64,000 nt of DNA. Origin: Paenibacillus camelliae. GTDB taxonomy: Bacteria > Bacillota > Bacilli > Paenibacillales > Paenibacillaceae. Under the pieces are notes generated by a model, which made no database searches, had not been told where the DNA came from, and was given only the letters and a program-made list of their open reading frames with translations. This document shows, in pieces, positions 47,272 through 56,267 of this stretch. Position numbers and translations under genes: made by a program. The number at the start of each line of letters is the position of its first letter. The stretch's first letter is position 1. The DNA is taken from NCBI RefSeq assembly GCF_023715345.1, contig NZ_JAMBNY010000014.1, forward strand, positions 1-64,000, given 5' to 3'.

Positions 47272-47820
47272 CTACAGTGCTTTAGAATTTAAAGTTTTTT
47301 GCAAACGCTCCAGCTTACCTGCTAGACTTCCGTCGTAAAGGCGATCACCGATACGCACTTGTACGCCACCAAGAAGCGCTGGATTTTCGACTTGCTCAGC
47401 AACGATCTTTTTGCCTGTAATTCCTTCGAATTGAGCAGCTACACCTGCCAGCTCAGCATCTGACAGCTTTTTCGCAGTATAAACTACCGCTTTAGCTTGG
47501 CCAAGTGCTGCACCTGCGATTTTAACGTAGCTATCATATAAATTCGGGATTACGGATTGGCGACCACGCTCAATCATAAGTCGTAACGTGCTGTATACAA
47601 GCTCAGACAGCTCTGCGCCGAAGGAATCCTTCAACAGCTGCATTTTGTTTTCAGTCTGCACGCTTGGCAGAGCTAAAAATTTATTCAATTGCTCATTGCT
47701 CTCTAACGCGTCAACAATAAGCTTAAGCTCATTTTCAACTTGAGAAACGATCTTGCCAGCGGCTGCAAGTTCGAACAACGCTTGTGCGTAGCGTTTAGCT
47801 ACCACGATATCGCGGCTCAT
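47272..47820 (-). CDS. atpH: ATP synthase delta subunit
   Basis: Peripheral-stalk subunit joining F1 to the b-subunit dimer. 182 aa. MSRDIVVAKRYAQALFELAA is the N-terminal helical domain; the C-terminus has YTAKKLSDAELAGVAAQFEG, then NPALLGGVQVRIGDRLYDGS. Starts at 47820 with an ATGA overlap with the atpF stop, implying translational coupling. Confidence 0.97.
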   Translation of the reverse strand: MSRDIVVAKRYAQALFELAAAGKIVSQVENELKLIVDALESNEQLNKFLALPSVQTENKMQLLKDSFGAELSELVYSTLRLMIERGRQSVIPNLYDSYVKIAGAALGQAKAVVYTAKKLSDAELAGVAAQFEGITGKKIVAEQVENPALLGGVQVRIGDRLYDGSLAGKLERLQKTLNSKAL

Positions 47821-48299
47821 TTACTTCCAACCTCTTTAAGATACTTGTTAACAATCTCCTCTTGGGATTTCTCGTCCACTTGCTTCTCAATAATTTTGGA
47901 AGCGATTTGCACAGAAATGCCGCCCACTTCTGTACGAAGCGCGGAGATCGCTTTATTTTTCTCACTCTCGATATCTTTGAGTGCTTCATCCTTAAGTCTA
48001 GCTGCTTCATTTTTAGCAGATGTAACAATTTCATCAGCTTGCTTCGAGCTAGTTGCACGAGCCTGCTCAAGAATTGCATATGCTTCCTTACGTGCTTCAT
48101 CAAGCGCTGCCTTTTGCTCAGCCATCGAAGCTTCCGCTGCGTTACGGCTAGTTTCTGCAGCATTCATTTGTTCTTTAATTAACTCTCTACGCTTCTCCAT
48201 TACTCCAAACAATGGACCGAACGCATATTTGTTCAAAAGCCAGAGCAAGAGTAGAAAGGCAATAATTGTAATCAAGGTAGATGACATAACGATATCCAT
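47817..48299 (-). CDS. atpF: ATP synthase b subunit
   Basis: Fo peripheral stalk. 160 aa. One membrane segment (about 5-24; TLITIIAFLLLLWLLNKYAF) and a long Ala/Glu/Lys-rich helix with the right-handed coiled-coil pattern expected of b. Start ATG 48299 with AAAGGAG 7 nt upstream. Overlaps atpH by 4 bp. Confidence 0.97.
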   Translation of the reverse strand: MDIVMSSTLITIIAFLLLLWLLNKYAFGPLFGVMEKRRELIKEQMNAAETSRNAAEASMAEQKAALDEARKEAYAILEQARATSSKQADEIVTSAKNEAARLKDEALKDIESEKNKAISALRTEVGGISVQIASKIIEKQVDEKSQEEIVNKYLKEVGSK

Positions 48300-48384
48300 A
48301 TCTGCACTCCTTTCCTCCGATTAGTAAAGGTAATCAAAACAAAGGCGAAGAGGGCAAGCCCTTCCCCGCCATTAGAGGTAAATA

Positions 48385-48636
<252 letters not shown>

Positions 48637-48699
48637 TTAAAATCTGTATAACAAACCTTGAAGCCGCCCATTAGGCTCGTTCAAAGCTAGTTCCTAACA

Positions 48700-49470
48700 T
48701 TAATGGCTCAATGCAGGATCGTCCTCGTGAACGGCTGCCTGCGAGATATACACCATTGTAAGAATTGTGAATAGGAAGGCTTGAATTGCACCTACGAAAA
48801 TACTAAAGCCTTGCCATACCATCATAAACGGTACGCCCCAACCACCTAGCATCAAAATGGTTGTAATTAAGATTTCACCCGCTAGAATGTTTGCGTATAG
48901 ACGCAAAGCCAACGTTAAAGGCTTCGCCAGCGTTTCAATCAAGTTAATTGGGAAGAAAATTGGATATGGCTCAAAGTAATGCTTCAAATAGTGCTTTTTA
49001 TTCCACTTTAACCCTAGAGAATGCACGATGATGAATACGACAAGCGCTAGTCCAGCTGTTACCGATAGATCAGCTGTTGGAGATTTCCACCAAGCGATAT
49101 GCGCATGACCATCATGAGAATCAAGCACTGCTTGCGTAATACCTAGCCACTCAATTTCTGTTGTTGCTTCCGTCACGATTTGGAACGGCAAGCCTAGCAA
49201 GTTACCTACGAAAATAAATACAATGATCGTCATCCCTAAGCTAACAAACTTCTTTGCTTTTTCAAACGGCATTGTACTTGCAATCGTGCTGTGAACGAAT
49301 TCGATAATCCACTCCATGAAGTTTTGCATCTTACTAGGATTTTCAACTGATAGATTACGAACAGATAAGCGAGCTAGCACTAATACAATTATTGAAGTTA
49401 CAACAATTGCAATAATAGCTGAAAGGTCAAAGCGGATCCCCATGAATTCCACTATTGGAAACAAATGCAT
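48700..49470 (-). CDS. atpB: ATP synthase a subunit
   Basis: Fo stator channel. 256 aa, about 6 membrane segments. The essential Arg is in TLALRLYANILAGE, near the c ring; the C-terminus is FLFTILTMVYISQAAVHED. Start ATG 49470. Six to ten bp separate it from atpI. Confidence 0.97.
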   Translation of the reverse strand: MHLFPIVEFMGIRFDLSAIIAIVVTSIIVLVLARLSVRNLSVENPSKMQNFMEWIIEFVHSTIASTMPFEKAKKFVSLGMTIIVFIFVGNLLGLPFQIVTEATTEIEWLGITQAVLDSHDGHAHIAWWKSPTADLSVTAGLALVVFIIVHSLGLKWNKKHYLKHYFEPYPIFFPINLIETLAKPLTLALRLYANILAGEILITTILMLGGWGVPFMMVWQGFSIFVGAIQAFLFTILTMVYISQAAVHEDDPALSH

Positions 49471-49479
49471 AAGTCAATA

Positions 49480-49872
49480 TCACCCCTTTCCGCTGTTATT
49501 TTCTTTCACAGTGTGAATAAAAGCTGCCACTAATATAAGAAAAGGCATCACCATGCTGCCAACAAGCGCTGCAGGTAAATTGATTATGTCTGGGTATCGA
49601 TAGCCGAACATCGCAAGCAGTAAAACCGTCGCGATCCGATTACCAAATCCGAGCCCTTTTCTTCTTGTGCGAGTTCCTTCTTGCTGCACTGCAGATTCAG
49701 TTGACATTACAACTCTCCGCTGCAATAAAAACGCATTCATAGCACTCGCGAGTAAGCCCAGCGCTAACCCTAATGCCACTGATCTCCACTGGGGCAATGC
49801 AGCATAGGCGATTAACGTCGGCACCAGAAGGCAGAGCATCCAACGTGTTGCTGACTTCATCATTTTATCCAT
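49480..49872 (-). CDS. atpI: ATP synthase subunit I
   Basis: Small membrane protein that assists assembly of the c ring and magnesium uptake in some species. 130 aa with four hydrophobic segments (about 11-30, 31-48, 77-95, 100-120). Start ATG 49872, overlapping atpZ by 8 bp. Family identity is by position and hydrophobic pattern. Confidence 0.88.
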   Translation of the reverse strand: MDKMMKSATRWMLCLLVPTLIAYAALPQWRSVALGLALGLLASAMNAFLLQRRVVMSTESAVQQEGTRTRRKGLGFGNRIATVLLLAMFGYRYPDIINLPAALVGSMVMPFLILVAAFIHTVKENNSGKG

Positions 49873-50095
49873 CGGAGCCCTCCAACACCTTCAATACTAC
49901 TAAGATTGCAGATCCGATCCCAATAGCAAGTCCAGTTAGAACACCACCGATGAGCCAACCCTTGCTGCCAGTCAAATCACTCACATAAGAACCTACCCAA
50001 TAGCCAAGAACAATGAAGATTGCGACCTGTATTCCGAATACTCCCATAAGAGCAATAGCAAAAATTGGCCGATCTTTTTTTCTTTGCTTTGTCAT
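49865..50095 (-). CDS. atpZ: AtpZ/AtpI family protein
   Basis: 76 aa, two membrane segments (about 12-33 and 46-68) with the GWLIGGVLTGLAIGIGSAI motif of the F0F1 gene-1 family. First gene of the ATP synthase operon, with AGGAG 9 nt before ATG 50095. The promoter lies just upstream (50124-50153). Confidence 0.88.
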   Translation of the reverse strand: MTKQRKKDRPIFAIALMGVFGIQVAIFIVLGYWVGSYVSDLTGSKGWLIGGVLTGLAIGIGSAILVVLKVLEGSDG

Positions 50096-50123
50096 AGGTA
50101 GACACTCCTGTCAATCCTAATAT

Positions 50124-50153
50124 ATTTTATCGAAGCGGTAGAAGGTTTGTCAA
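50124..50153 (-). promoter_or_regulatory. Sigma-A promoter of the ATP synthase operon
   Basis: Minus strand: TTGACA (50148-50153), 18 bp, TAAAAT (50124-50129). The leader before atpZ is about 20 nt. Confidence 0.75.
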
Positions 50154-50184
50154 TTCTAATTCCAATATAAATGCTTATATTTAC

Positions 50185-50219
50185 GGCTAACAATCCTTAT
50201 CTGATAAGGGTTGTTAGCC
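50185..50219 (-). terminator. Perfect long hairpin after mnaA
   Basis: A 17 bp stem (50185-50201 with 50203-50219, GGCTAACAATCCTTATC with GATAAGGGTTGTTAGCC, one G-T pair), 65 bp after the mnaA stop. The minus-strand tail GTAAATATAAGC has no T-run, so RNA stability or transcript-end protection is as likely as termination. It lies just ahead of the atp promoter. Confidence 0.6.
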
Positions 50220-50284
50220 AGCGAAAACCGTACAGTACTACTGTATACTGTATATTCGGCTACGTCATCTTCTTAAAACAAAAA

Positions 50285-51433
50285 CTATGAACGTTGTGTG
50301 AACGGATCAGGACGATTAGTTGATTTTCCGAAAAAATGGAGAATGGAATCAACAATTCGCTCTGAAGCCTGTCCATCTCCATACGGATTAGCTGCCTGAC
50401 TCATACGTTTGTATAGCTCTGAATCGGTAAGCAGTACTTTCGCACGCTCATATACTTGCTCTTCATCTGTACCAACAAGCTCAAGTGTTCCAGCTTCAAT
50501 TCCTTCAGGACGCTCAGTCGTATCACGCAGCACAAGCGTAGGTACGCCAAACGACGGCGCTTCTTCCTGCAAGCCCCCTGAATCTGTCATAATCATGTAT
50601 GTATGAGGGTAAAAATTATGGAATTCGAATACGTCAAGCGGCTCGATTAGCTGTATGCGTGGGTGATTGCCCAATATTTCCTTGGCTGGCTCGCGAACAG
50701 CTGGATTAGGGTGAACAGCATATACGAACACAACATCCTCAAACTCATCTGCGATACGCTTAACTGCACGGAAAATATTACGATGAGGCTCACCGATTGA
50801 TTCGCGACGGTGTGCAGTCATCAGCACCATGCGTTTTCCACGGGCCCAATCGATGACGGGATGCATAAAGGATTCATCCACTGTATATTGAAATACATCA
50901 GTGGCTGTATTACCGGTAATGTAAATCGTCTCTTCGTTTTTATTCTCTTTACGTAGGTTGTTTGCTGACCACTCAGTCGGCGCAAAATGAATATCTGACA
51001 AAACGCCAGCAAGTTGACGATTCATCTCCTCAGGATAAGGAGACATCTTGTTCCAAGTCCGCAACCCTGCCTCGACATGTCCGACTTTAATTTTTTTCAA
51101 AAACGCAGCATAGCTGGCTAGAAACGTTGTCTGTGTATCTCCGTGAACGAGAACGATATCTGGCTTAGCTTCTTCTAACACTGGATCTAGACCTTCAATG
51201 ACGCTTATCGTCGTTTGTGTTAGCGTTTGACGCTCCTTCATGACGTTCAAGTCATAATTCGGCTTGATCTCAAAAAATTCAAGCACTTGATCAAGAATTT
51301 CCCTATGCTGAGCCGTAACACATACGATCGATTCAATCTCATCCTCGCGCTTTTGCAGCTCCAGCACCAGAGGAGCCATCTTTACAGCCTCAGGTCTCGT
51401 TCCAAAAATCGTCATCACTTTCAACTTCGACAA
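50285..51433 (-). CDS. mnaA: UDP-N-acetylglucosamine 2-epimerase MnaA
   Basis: Converts UDP-GlcNAc to UDP-ManNAc, the donor for TagA-type transferases. 382 aa. Typical MnaA/WecB blocks: VMTIFGTRPEAVKMAPL, VHGDTQTTFLASYAAF, VGHVEAGLRTWNKMSPYPEEMNRQL, and TDSGGLQEEAPSFGVPTLVLRDTTERPEG. The start is TTG 51433, giving MSKLKVMTIFGTRPE to match the family, with GGAG 8 nt upstream; the open frame runs to TTG 51448. It lies about 30 bp behind upp, as in Paenibacillus. Confidence 0.93.
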   Translation of the reverse strand: MSKLKVMTIFGTRPEAVKMAPLVLELQKREDEIESIVCVTAQHREILDQVLEFFEIKPNYDLNVMKERQTLTQTTISVIEGLDPVLEEAKPDIVLVHGDTQTTFLASYAAFLKKIKVGHVEAGLRTWNKMSPYPEEMNRQLAGVLSDIHFAPTEWSANNLRKENKNEETIYITGNTATDVFQYTVDESFMHPVIDWARGKRMVLMTAHRRESIGEPHRNIFRAVKRIADEFEDVVFVYAVHPNPAVREPAKEILGNHPRIQLIEPLDVFEFHNFYPHTYMIMTDSGGLQEEAPSFGVPTLVLRDTTERPEGIEAGTLELVGTDEEQVYERAKVLLTDSELYKRMSQAANPYGDGQASERIVDSILHFFGKSTNRPDPFTQRS

Positions 51434-51465
51434 ACTGCTCAACTCCAATTCATTCTACATTTCAG

Positions 51466-52095
51466 TTAATTCGTACCAAATATACGGTCGCCTGCGTCTC
51501 CAAGGCCTGGCACAATATAGCCTTTCTCGTTAAGACGCTCATCCTGCGCTGCAATATAGATATCAATATCTGGATGTGCATCCTGTACAGCTTTAATCCC
51601 TTCAGGCGCTGCAATGACACACATTAGCTTGATATGATCACAGCCGCGTTGCTTTAGAGAGTTAATGGCAGCAACAGCAGAGCCGCCTGTTGCAAGCATT
51701 GGATCTACAACAATAAGTAGACGTTCCTGCGCATCAGTAGGTAAATTAATGTAATATTCTTTAGGCTTTAATGTTTCGTGATCACGAGCCAGTCCAATAT
51801 GACCAACCTTTGCAGAAGGAATCATCTTAAGGATCCCATCCACCATTCCGAGACCAGCACGAAGAATCGGCACTAGCCCAATCATACGTCCAGACACAAT
51901 CTTGGCATCCGTAACAGCTACAGGTGTTTCTACCTGAACCGTCTCGAGCGGCAAATCTCTAGTAATCTCATATGCCATGAAAGTAGCTACTTCATCGATG
52001 AGCTCACGAAAATCCTTTGTGTTTGTATTTTTGTCTCGAATAAATGTTAACTTGTGCTGGATCATCGGATGATCACAAATAAATAATTTACCCAT
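51466..52095 (-). CDS. upp: Uracil phosphoribosyltransferase
   Basis: Salvage of uracil with PRPP to UMP. 209 aa, exactly the family length from ATG 52095. PRPP-binding [17 protein letters not shown] and the C-terminal uracil-binding [17 protein letters not shown] are present. Start: GGGAGG 4 nt upstream; the frame upstream to 52131 lacks homologous sequence. Followed by mnaA. Confidence 0.97.
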   Translation of the reverse strand: MGKLFICDHPMIQHKLTFIRDKNTNTKDFRELIDEVATFMAYEITRDLPLETVQVETPVAVTDAKIVSGRMIGLVPILRAGLGMVDGILKMIPSAKVGHIGLARDHETLKPKEYYINLPTDAQERLLIVVDPMLATGGSAVAAINSLKQRGCDHIKLMCVIAAPEGIKAVQDAHPDIDIYIAAQDERLNEKGYIVPGLGDAGDRIFGTN

Positions 52096-52283
52096 GTTGC
52101 CTCCCAAATTTATCCTTTTTCTATTATTCATCTATTTTATTCTTATTATTAATATTGCTCATAATCCAACTTATTATAGCACTGTCATTAGCGAGTTGCA
52201 TCATAATTTACTTGTTGTTAACAAGCAAGCCACATTTCTTTATGAAGTTAGGGAAAAAGTTAGTGAAAATTATATCATACATT

Positions 52284-52327
52284 AAACAAAATCGACCAAA
52301 AGCAAGCTGCCTTGGTCGATTTTGTTT
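52284..52327 (-). terminator. opp operon terminator
   Basis: A 16 bp perfect stem (AAACAAAATCGACCAA at 52284-52299 with 52312-52327), A-rich base on the left, 25 bp beyond the oppF stop. The A/T-rich stem base gives T-runs on both strands, so it may stop transcription in both directions. Confidence 0.88.
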
Positions 52328-52352
52328 TATATTCACATTCCTTAACAGTGTT

Positions 52353-53309
52353 TTACGCGTAATGACATGCAGCAAAATGCTTATCCTTCACTTCTAGCAG
52401 CTTAGGAGCATCCACTTTACATTTATCAGTAGCGATCGGGCATCTCGTATGGAACGGACAGCCGGTTGGAAGATGGATTGGACTAGGCAGATCACCGCTT
52501 AGTACAATTCTCTCCCTTGTCTGCTCTACATCAGGATCTGGAATCGGTATCGCAGACATCAACGCTCTTGTGTAAGGATGTCTTGGGTCGCTATACAGGT
52601 CTTCGCTACGCGCAAGCTCTACGATTTTGCCGAGGTACATCACGGCCACTCGGTCACTAATATGCTTGACCATAGACAGATCATGCGCAATAAACAAATA
52701 CGTTAAGCCCATATCACGCTGAAGGTCCTGCAAGAGATTAACGACCTGTGCCTGAATCGATACGTCCAGTGCAGAGATTGGTTCGTCTGCAATAATGAAC
52801 TTCGGATTTACCGCAAGTGCTCGAGCAATCCCGATACGTTGACGTTGACCACCTGAAAATTCATGAGGATAACGTGAAGCGTGCGCAGCATTAAGATTAA
52901 CGAGATCAAGCAGTTGCTCAACACGTTTTTTACGCTCTTTACGGCTGCTAACGAGCTTATGCACATCAAGGGATTCACCGATAATGTCCATAACCGTCAT
53001 TCTAGGATTGAGTGAAGCGTACGGATCCTGGAAGATCATCTGCATATCGCGGCGAAGCTGCTTCAGCTCTGAACCGCGCATCGAATAAATGTTTTTTCCA
53101 TTGAACAGTACTTCACCTTCCGTAGGCTCGTATAAGCGCATCATCGTGCGGCCAGCTGTTGACTTCCCGCATCCAGATTCACCTACAACCCCTACGGTTT
53201 CACCTTGCTCTATCGAAAAATTAAGATCATTGACTGCTTTAAGAATGTTATTATTACCTAGATTAAAAAATTTACTTAAATGATTAACCTCTATAAGCGG
53301 CTTACTCAT
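52353..53309 (-). CDS. oppF: Oligopeptide ABC transporter ATP-binding protein OppF
   Basis: Second ATPase of the oligopeptide importer. 318 aa. Walker A GESGCGKST, Q-loop MIFQDPYASLNPRMTV, signature SGGQRQRIGIARAL, Walker B FIIADEPISALD, and the C-terminal oligopeptide-ABC extension with a Cys cluster (TGCPFHTRCPIATDKC). Start ATG 53309, 4-bp overlap with the oppD stop (ATGA), so coupled translation. Last gene of the opp operon. Confidence 0.95.
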   Translation of the reverse strand: MSKPLIEVNHLSKFFNLGNNNILKAVNDLNFSIEQGETVGVVGESGCGKSTAGRTMMRLYEPTEGEVLFNGKNIYSMRGSELKQLRRDMQMIFQDPYASLNPRMTVMDIIGESLDVHKLVSSRKERKKRVEQLLDLVNLNAAHASRYPHEFSGGQRQRIGIARALAVNPKFIIADEPISALDVSIQAQVVNLLQDLQRDMGLTYLFIAHDLSMVKHISDRVAVMYLGKIVELARSEDLYSDPRHPYTRALMSAIPIPDPDVEQTRERIVLSGDLPSPIHLPTGCPFHTRCPIATDKCKVDAPKLLEVKDKHFAACHYA

Positions 53310-54313
53310 TGGTTCACTTCCCCCTTCGCATAAGGGTGCAACAGCCAGCAGGCTGCTCGATGACCAGCATGCTCATCGCCCTCTTCAGCTGCGACAAGAT
53401 CTGGGTCATTATCCACACATACTCTCATTGCCTCATCACATCGAGCGCAGAAGCTGCAGCCCTTCGGTGGCGAGAACAAATCTGGCGGTGTGCCATGAAT
53501 AGGAACTAATGGCTCGTCCTTCTTCTGATCAAGACGTGGAACAGAACGAAGAAGACCTCTTGTATACGGGTGCTGCGGATTGTTGAATATCTCATGCTTC
53601 GTTCCCGTTTCTACAACCTTACCCGCATACATAACGATGACGCGATCACATACATCGGCAACAACGCCTAGATCGTGTGTAATAAGCACAATGGAAGTGC
53701 CCATTTTTTGCTGCAAGTCCTTCATGACCTGCATAATTTGAGCTTGAATCGTTACATCAAGCGCGGTCGTTGGCTCATCCGCAATTAATAATGCGGGATT
53801 GCAAGCCAGCGCAATAGCAATCATAGCACGCTGACGCATACCACCGGAAAATTGATGGGGATATTGGTCTACACGGCTTTCTGGATTTGGTATACCAACA
53901 AGCTTAAGCATTTCGATCGCACGCTCCCGTGCATCTGCTTTGCTTATTTTTTCGTGCTTTTTAAGACCTTCGATAATTTGAGTACCGATTGTTAGCGTAG
54001 GATTCAATGATGTCATCGGATCCTGAAAGATCATCCCGATATCTTTACCTCGAACAGCTTCCATCTCTTTATCTGATTTTTTTAATAGATCTTCCCCATT
54101 AAATAATATTTCACCACTCAAATTAGCAGGAGGACTCGGAATAAGGCGCATCAAGGATTGAGCGGTGACACTTTTACCACAACCTGATTCACCTACAATA
54201 GCTACTGCTTCACCCTTGTTAATATGAAAATTCACGCCGCGTACTGCTTGTACGACACCACCGCGAACATTAAAGTTAACCTTTAGATCATGAACCTCAA
54301 GTAGCTTTTCCAT
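53306..54313 (-). CDS. oppD: Oligopeptide ABC transporter ATP-binding protein OppD
   Basis: First ATPase of the importer. 335 aa. Walker A GESGCGKSV, Q-loop MIFQDPMTSLNPTLTI, signature SGGMRQRAMIAIAL, Walker B LLIADEPTTALD, and a C-terminal Cys cluster GCSFCARCDEAMRVC. Start ATG 54313 with GGAGGTGG upstream. 11 bp behind oppC. Confidence 0.95.
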   Translation of the reverse strand: MEKLLEVHDLKVNFNVRGGVVQAVRGVNFHINKGEAVAIVGESGCGKSVTAQSLMRLIPSPPANLSGEILFNGEDLLKKSDKEMEAVRGKDIGMIFQDPMTSLNPTLTIGTQIIEGLKKHEKISKADARERAIEMLKLVGIPNPESRVDQYPHQFSGGMRQRAMIAIALACNPALLIADEPTTALDVTIQAQIMQVMKDLQQKMGTSIVLITHDLGVVADVCDRVIVMYAGKVVETGTKHEIFNNPQHPYTRGLLRSVPRLDQKKDEPLVPIHGTPPDLFSPPKGCSFCARCDEAMRVCVDNDPDLVAAEEGDEHAGHRAACWLLHPYAKGEVNQ

Positions 54314-54324
54314 GTTTCCACCTC

Positions 54325-55248
54325 CTATTTTTTCATCTTCGGATCAAGCGCATCACGTAAGCCATCTCCAAAAATATTAAAGCAAAGCATTGTTAAACTT
54401 ATGAGTATAGCAGGGAACAGCATCCGCCATGGATATACAGTCATCGCCTTTAAGGCGTCATTAATCAACGTACCTAGAGAAGCAGCAGGCGATTGAACAC
54501 CTAAGCCAAGAAAGCTTAGAAAAGCCTCTGCGAATATTGCTGATGGCACAGTCATCGTAATCGTAACGATAATTGGTCCTAGCGCATTCGGAATAAGATG
54601 CTTAAACATAATGCGGCTTGTACTTGCACCGATCGTACGTGCAGCAAGCACATACTCTTGGTTTTTTAGCTGCATGACTTGTCCGCGTACAATCCAGGCC
54701 ATATTGATCCAGCCTGTAATACTTAGTGCGAGAACGATCGTAAACATACTAGGCTCTAGAACAACAATGAGCAGAATGACAACAAGCATACTTGGAATAG
54801 AGTACATAATTTCACAAAAGCGGTTTAAGATTTCATCGACTTTACCGCCATAGTAGCCCATAATGCCGCCGATAATGACGCCAAGTACTAGATCAACCAG
54901 CGCAGCATATAGTCCAACCTGCAAGGAGATCCCTGCGCCCATCCATGTTCTCTCGAACATATCGCGGCCTAGTGCATCGGTACCAAACCAATGGTCAGGA
55001 CCAGGAGGGAGGTTCGTACTTGAAAGATCATTCGTTTTATAATCATAAGGTGTCATAAACTGAGCAAAAATCGCAAACAAAGCAATAACGATTAACACAT
55101 ACAAGCTAATCATCGCTAGTTTATTTTCTTTTAGACGAAGCCATGCATCCTTCCAAGCCGATATACTTTCGCGTACAACAAGCTCTTTGGGCTGCTCCGT
55201 TCTGTCTAATTTAGCAAAATCTTGCTTTTTTAGCGTTTGATCTGACAT
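54325..55248 (-). CDS. oppC: Oligopeptide ABC transporter permease OppC
   Basis: Membrane permease. 307 aa. A 30-residue N-terminal tail, one segment (about 44-66), a periplasmic-type loop (FGTDALGRDMFERTWMGAGI), then the BPD-type permease core with five more segments and an EAA loop (AARTIGASTSRIMFKHLIPNA). It shares one nt with the oppB stop (TAATG), so translational coupling is expected. Confidence 0.95.
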   Translation of the reverse strand: MSDQTLKKQDFAKLDRTEQPKELVVRESISAWKDAWLRLKENKLAMISLYVLIVIALFAIFAQFMTPYDYKTNDLSSTNLPPGPDHWFGTDALGRDMFERTWMGAGISLQVGLYAALVDLVLGVIIGGIMGYYGGKVDEILNRFCEIMYSIPSMLVVILLIVVLEPSMFTIVLALSITGWINMAWIVRGQVMQLKNQEYVLAARTIGASTSRIMFKHLIPNALGPIIVTITMTVPSAIFAEAFLSFLGLGVQSPAASLGTLINDALKAMTVYPWRMLFPAILISLTMLCFNIFGDGLRDALDPKMKK

Positions 55249-56183
55249 TACGAACCTCCTTTCCCGCCTGTAAGTTTGATCCGAGGATCAACAAAGCCAT
55301 AGGCGACATCCGTAATAAGACGTGCGATCATGAGGATAACTGCATAGAATAACGTTAAACCCATAATGAGTGTATAGTCACGATTCGTAATACTGCTAAC
55401 AAAGTCTTTACCTAGACCGCCGATACCAAAGATCTGTTCGACAATGACCGAACCGGTAATAATGTTGGCTGTCATAGGACCTACGTAGGTTACAACAGGT
55501 AAAATCGCATTACGCAAAGCATGCTTTACGAGAATTACTCTGCCCGACAAGCCTTTTGAACGAGCCGTTTTAATATAATCAGCCGAAAGCACCTCTAGCA
55601 TGCTGGATCTCGTTAATCGCGCGATAAACGCGGTAGGCAAGAAAGAGAGTGCGATAACAGGTAGAACATAATCGAGCGGTCCATACAGGCCAGTTACATT
55701 AAACCAGCGCAGCTGAACACCAAATATATACTGCAATGCAGAAGCAACGACAAAGTTAGGAATAGAAACTCCTAGTACGGCTATAAAAATAGTAAATCCG
55801 TCTAGAAACTTACGATGATTCAATGCTGCTACAAGACCAAGCAGCACCCCGACAACAATAGATACTAAAATTGCTAACACACCAAGTTGCATTGAATAGG
55901 CAAAGCCATTTTTTATTACGCTTTCTACGGTAACGTACTGCTGTTTCATTGATGTACCCAAGTCAAACTGCAGTAAATTACCAATATAAGTGATATACTG
56001 CTTCCATAAAGGCTGGTCAAATCCATATCTTTCCATCAGCATTTGTTGAATAGCTGGAGGAATGTTTTTTTCAGATTGAAACGGATTGCCGGGTATGGCC
56101 TTCATTAAGAAGAATGTTGCTGAAGCTAATACAAAAAGCGATAGCAGCATAAACAGTATCTTCTTGATAACGTATCGAACCAA
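55248..56183 (-). CDS. oppB: Oligopeptide ABC transporter permease OppB
   Basis: Membrane permease. 311 aa from the chosen start, TTG 56183, which gives MVRYVIKKILFMLLSLFVLA, the usual OppB/DppB N-terminus; GGAGG is 11 nt upstream. An alternative ATG at 56201 overlaps that site, and the frame is open to 56234. Six membrane segments; EAA loop TARSKGLSGRVILVKHALRN. Followed by oppC with a 1-nt overlap. Confidence 0.93.
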   Translation of the reverse strand: MVRYVIKKILFMLLSLFVLASATFFLMKAIPGNPFQSEKNIPPAIQQMLMERYGFDQPLWKQYITYIGNLLQFDLGTSMKQQYVTVESVIKNGFAYSMQLGVLAILVSIVVGVLLGLVAALNHRKFLDGFTIFIAVLGVSIPNFVVASALQYIFGVQLRWFNVTGLYGPLDYVLPVIALSFLPTAFIARLTRSSMLEVLSADYIKTARSKGLSGRVILVKHALRNAILPVVTYVGPMTANIITGSVIVEQIFGIGGLGKDFVSSITNRDYTLIMGLTLFYAVILMIARLITDVAYGFVDPRIKLTGGKGGS

Positions 56184-56267
56184 TTGCTTGTACACCTCCA
56201 TATCATGCTGAAAGAAAGGGATATATGCTACCAACTGCGCATATATCCCTCGATTTTTCTAACGTAC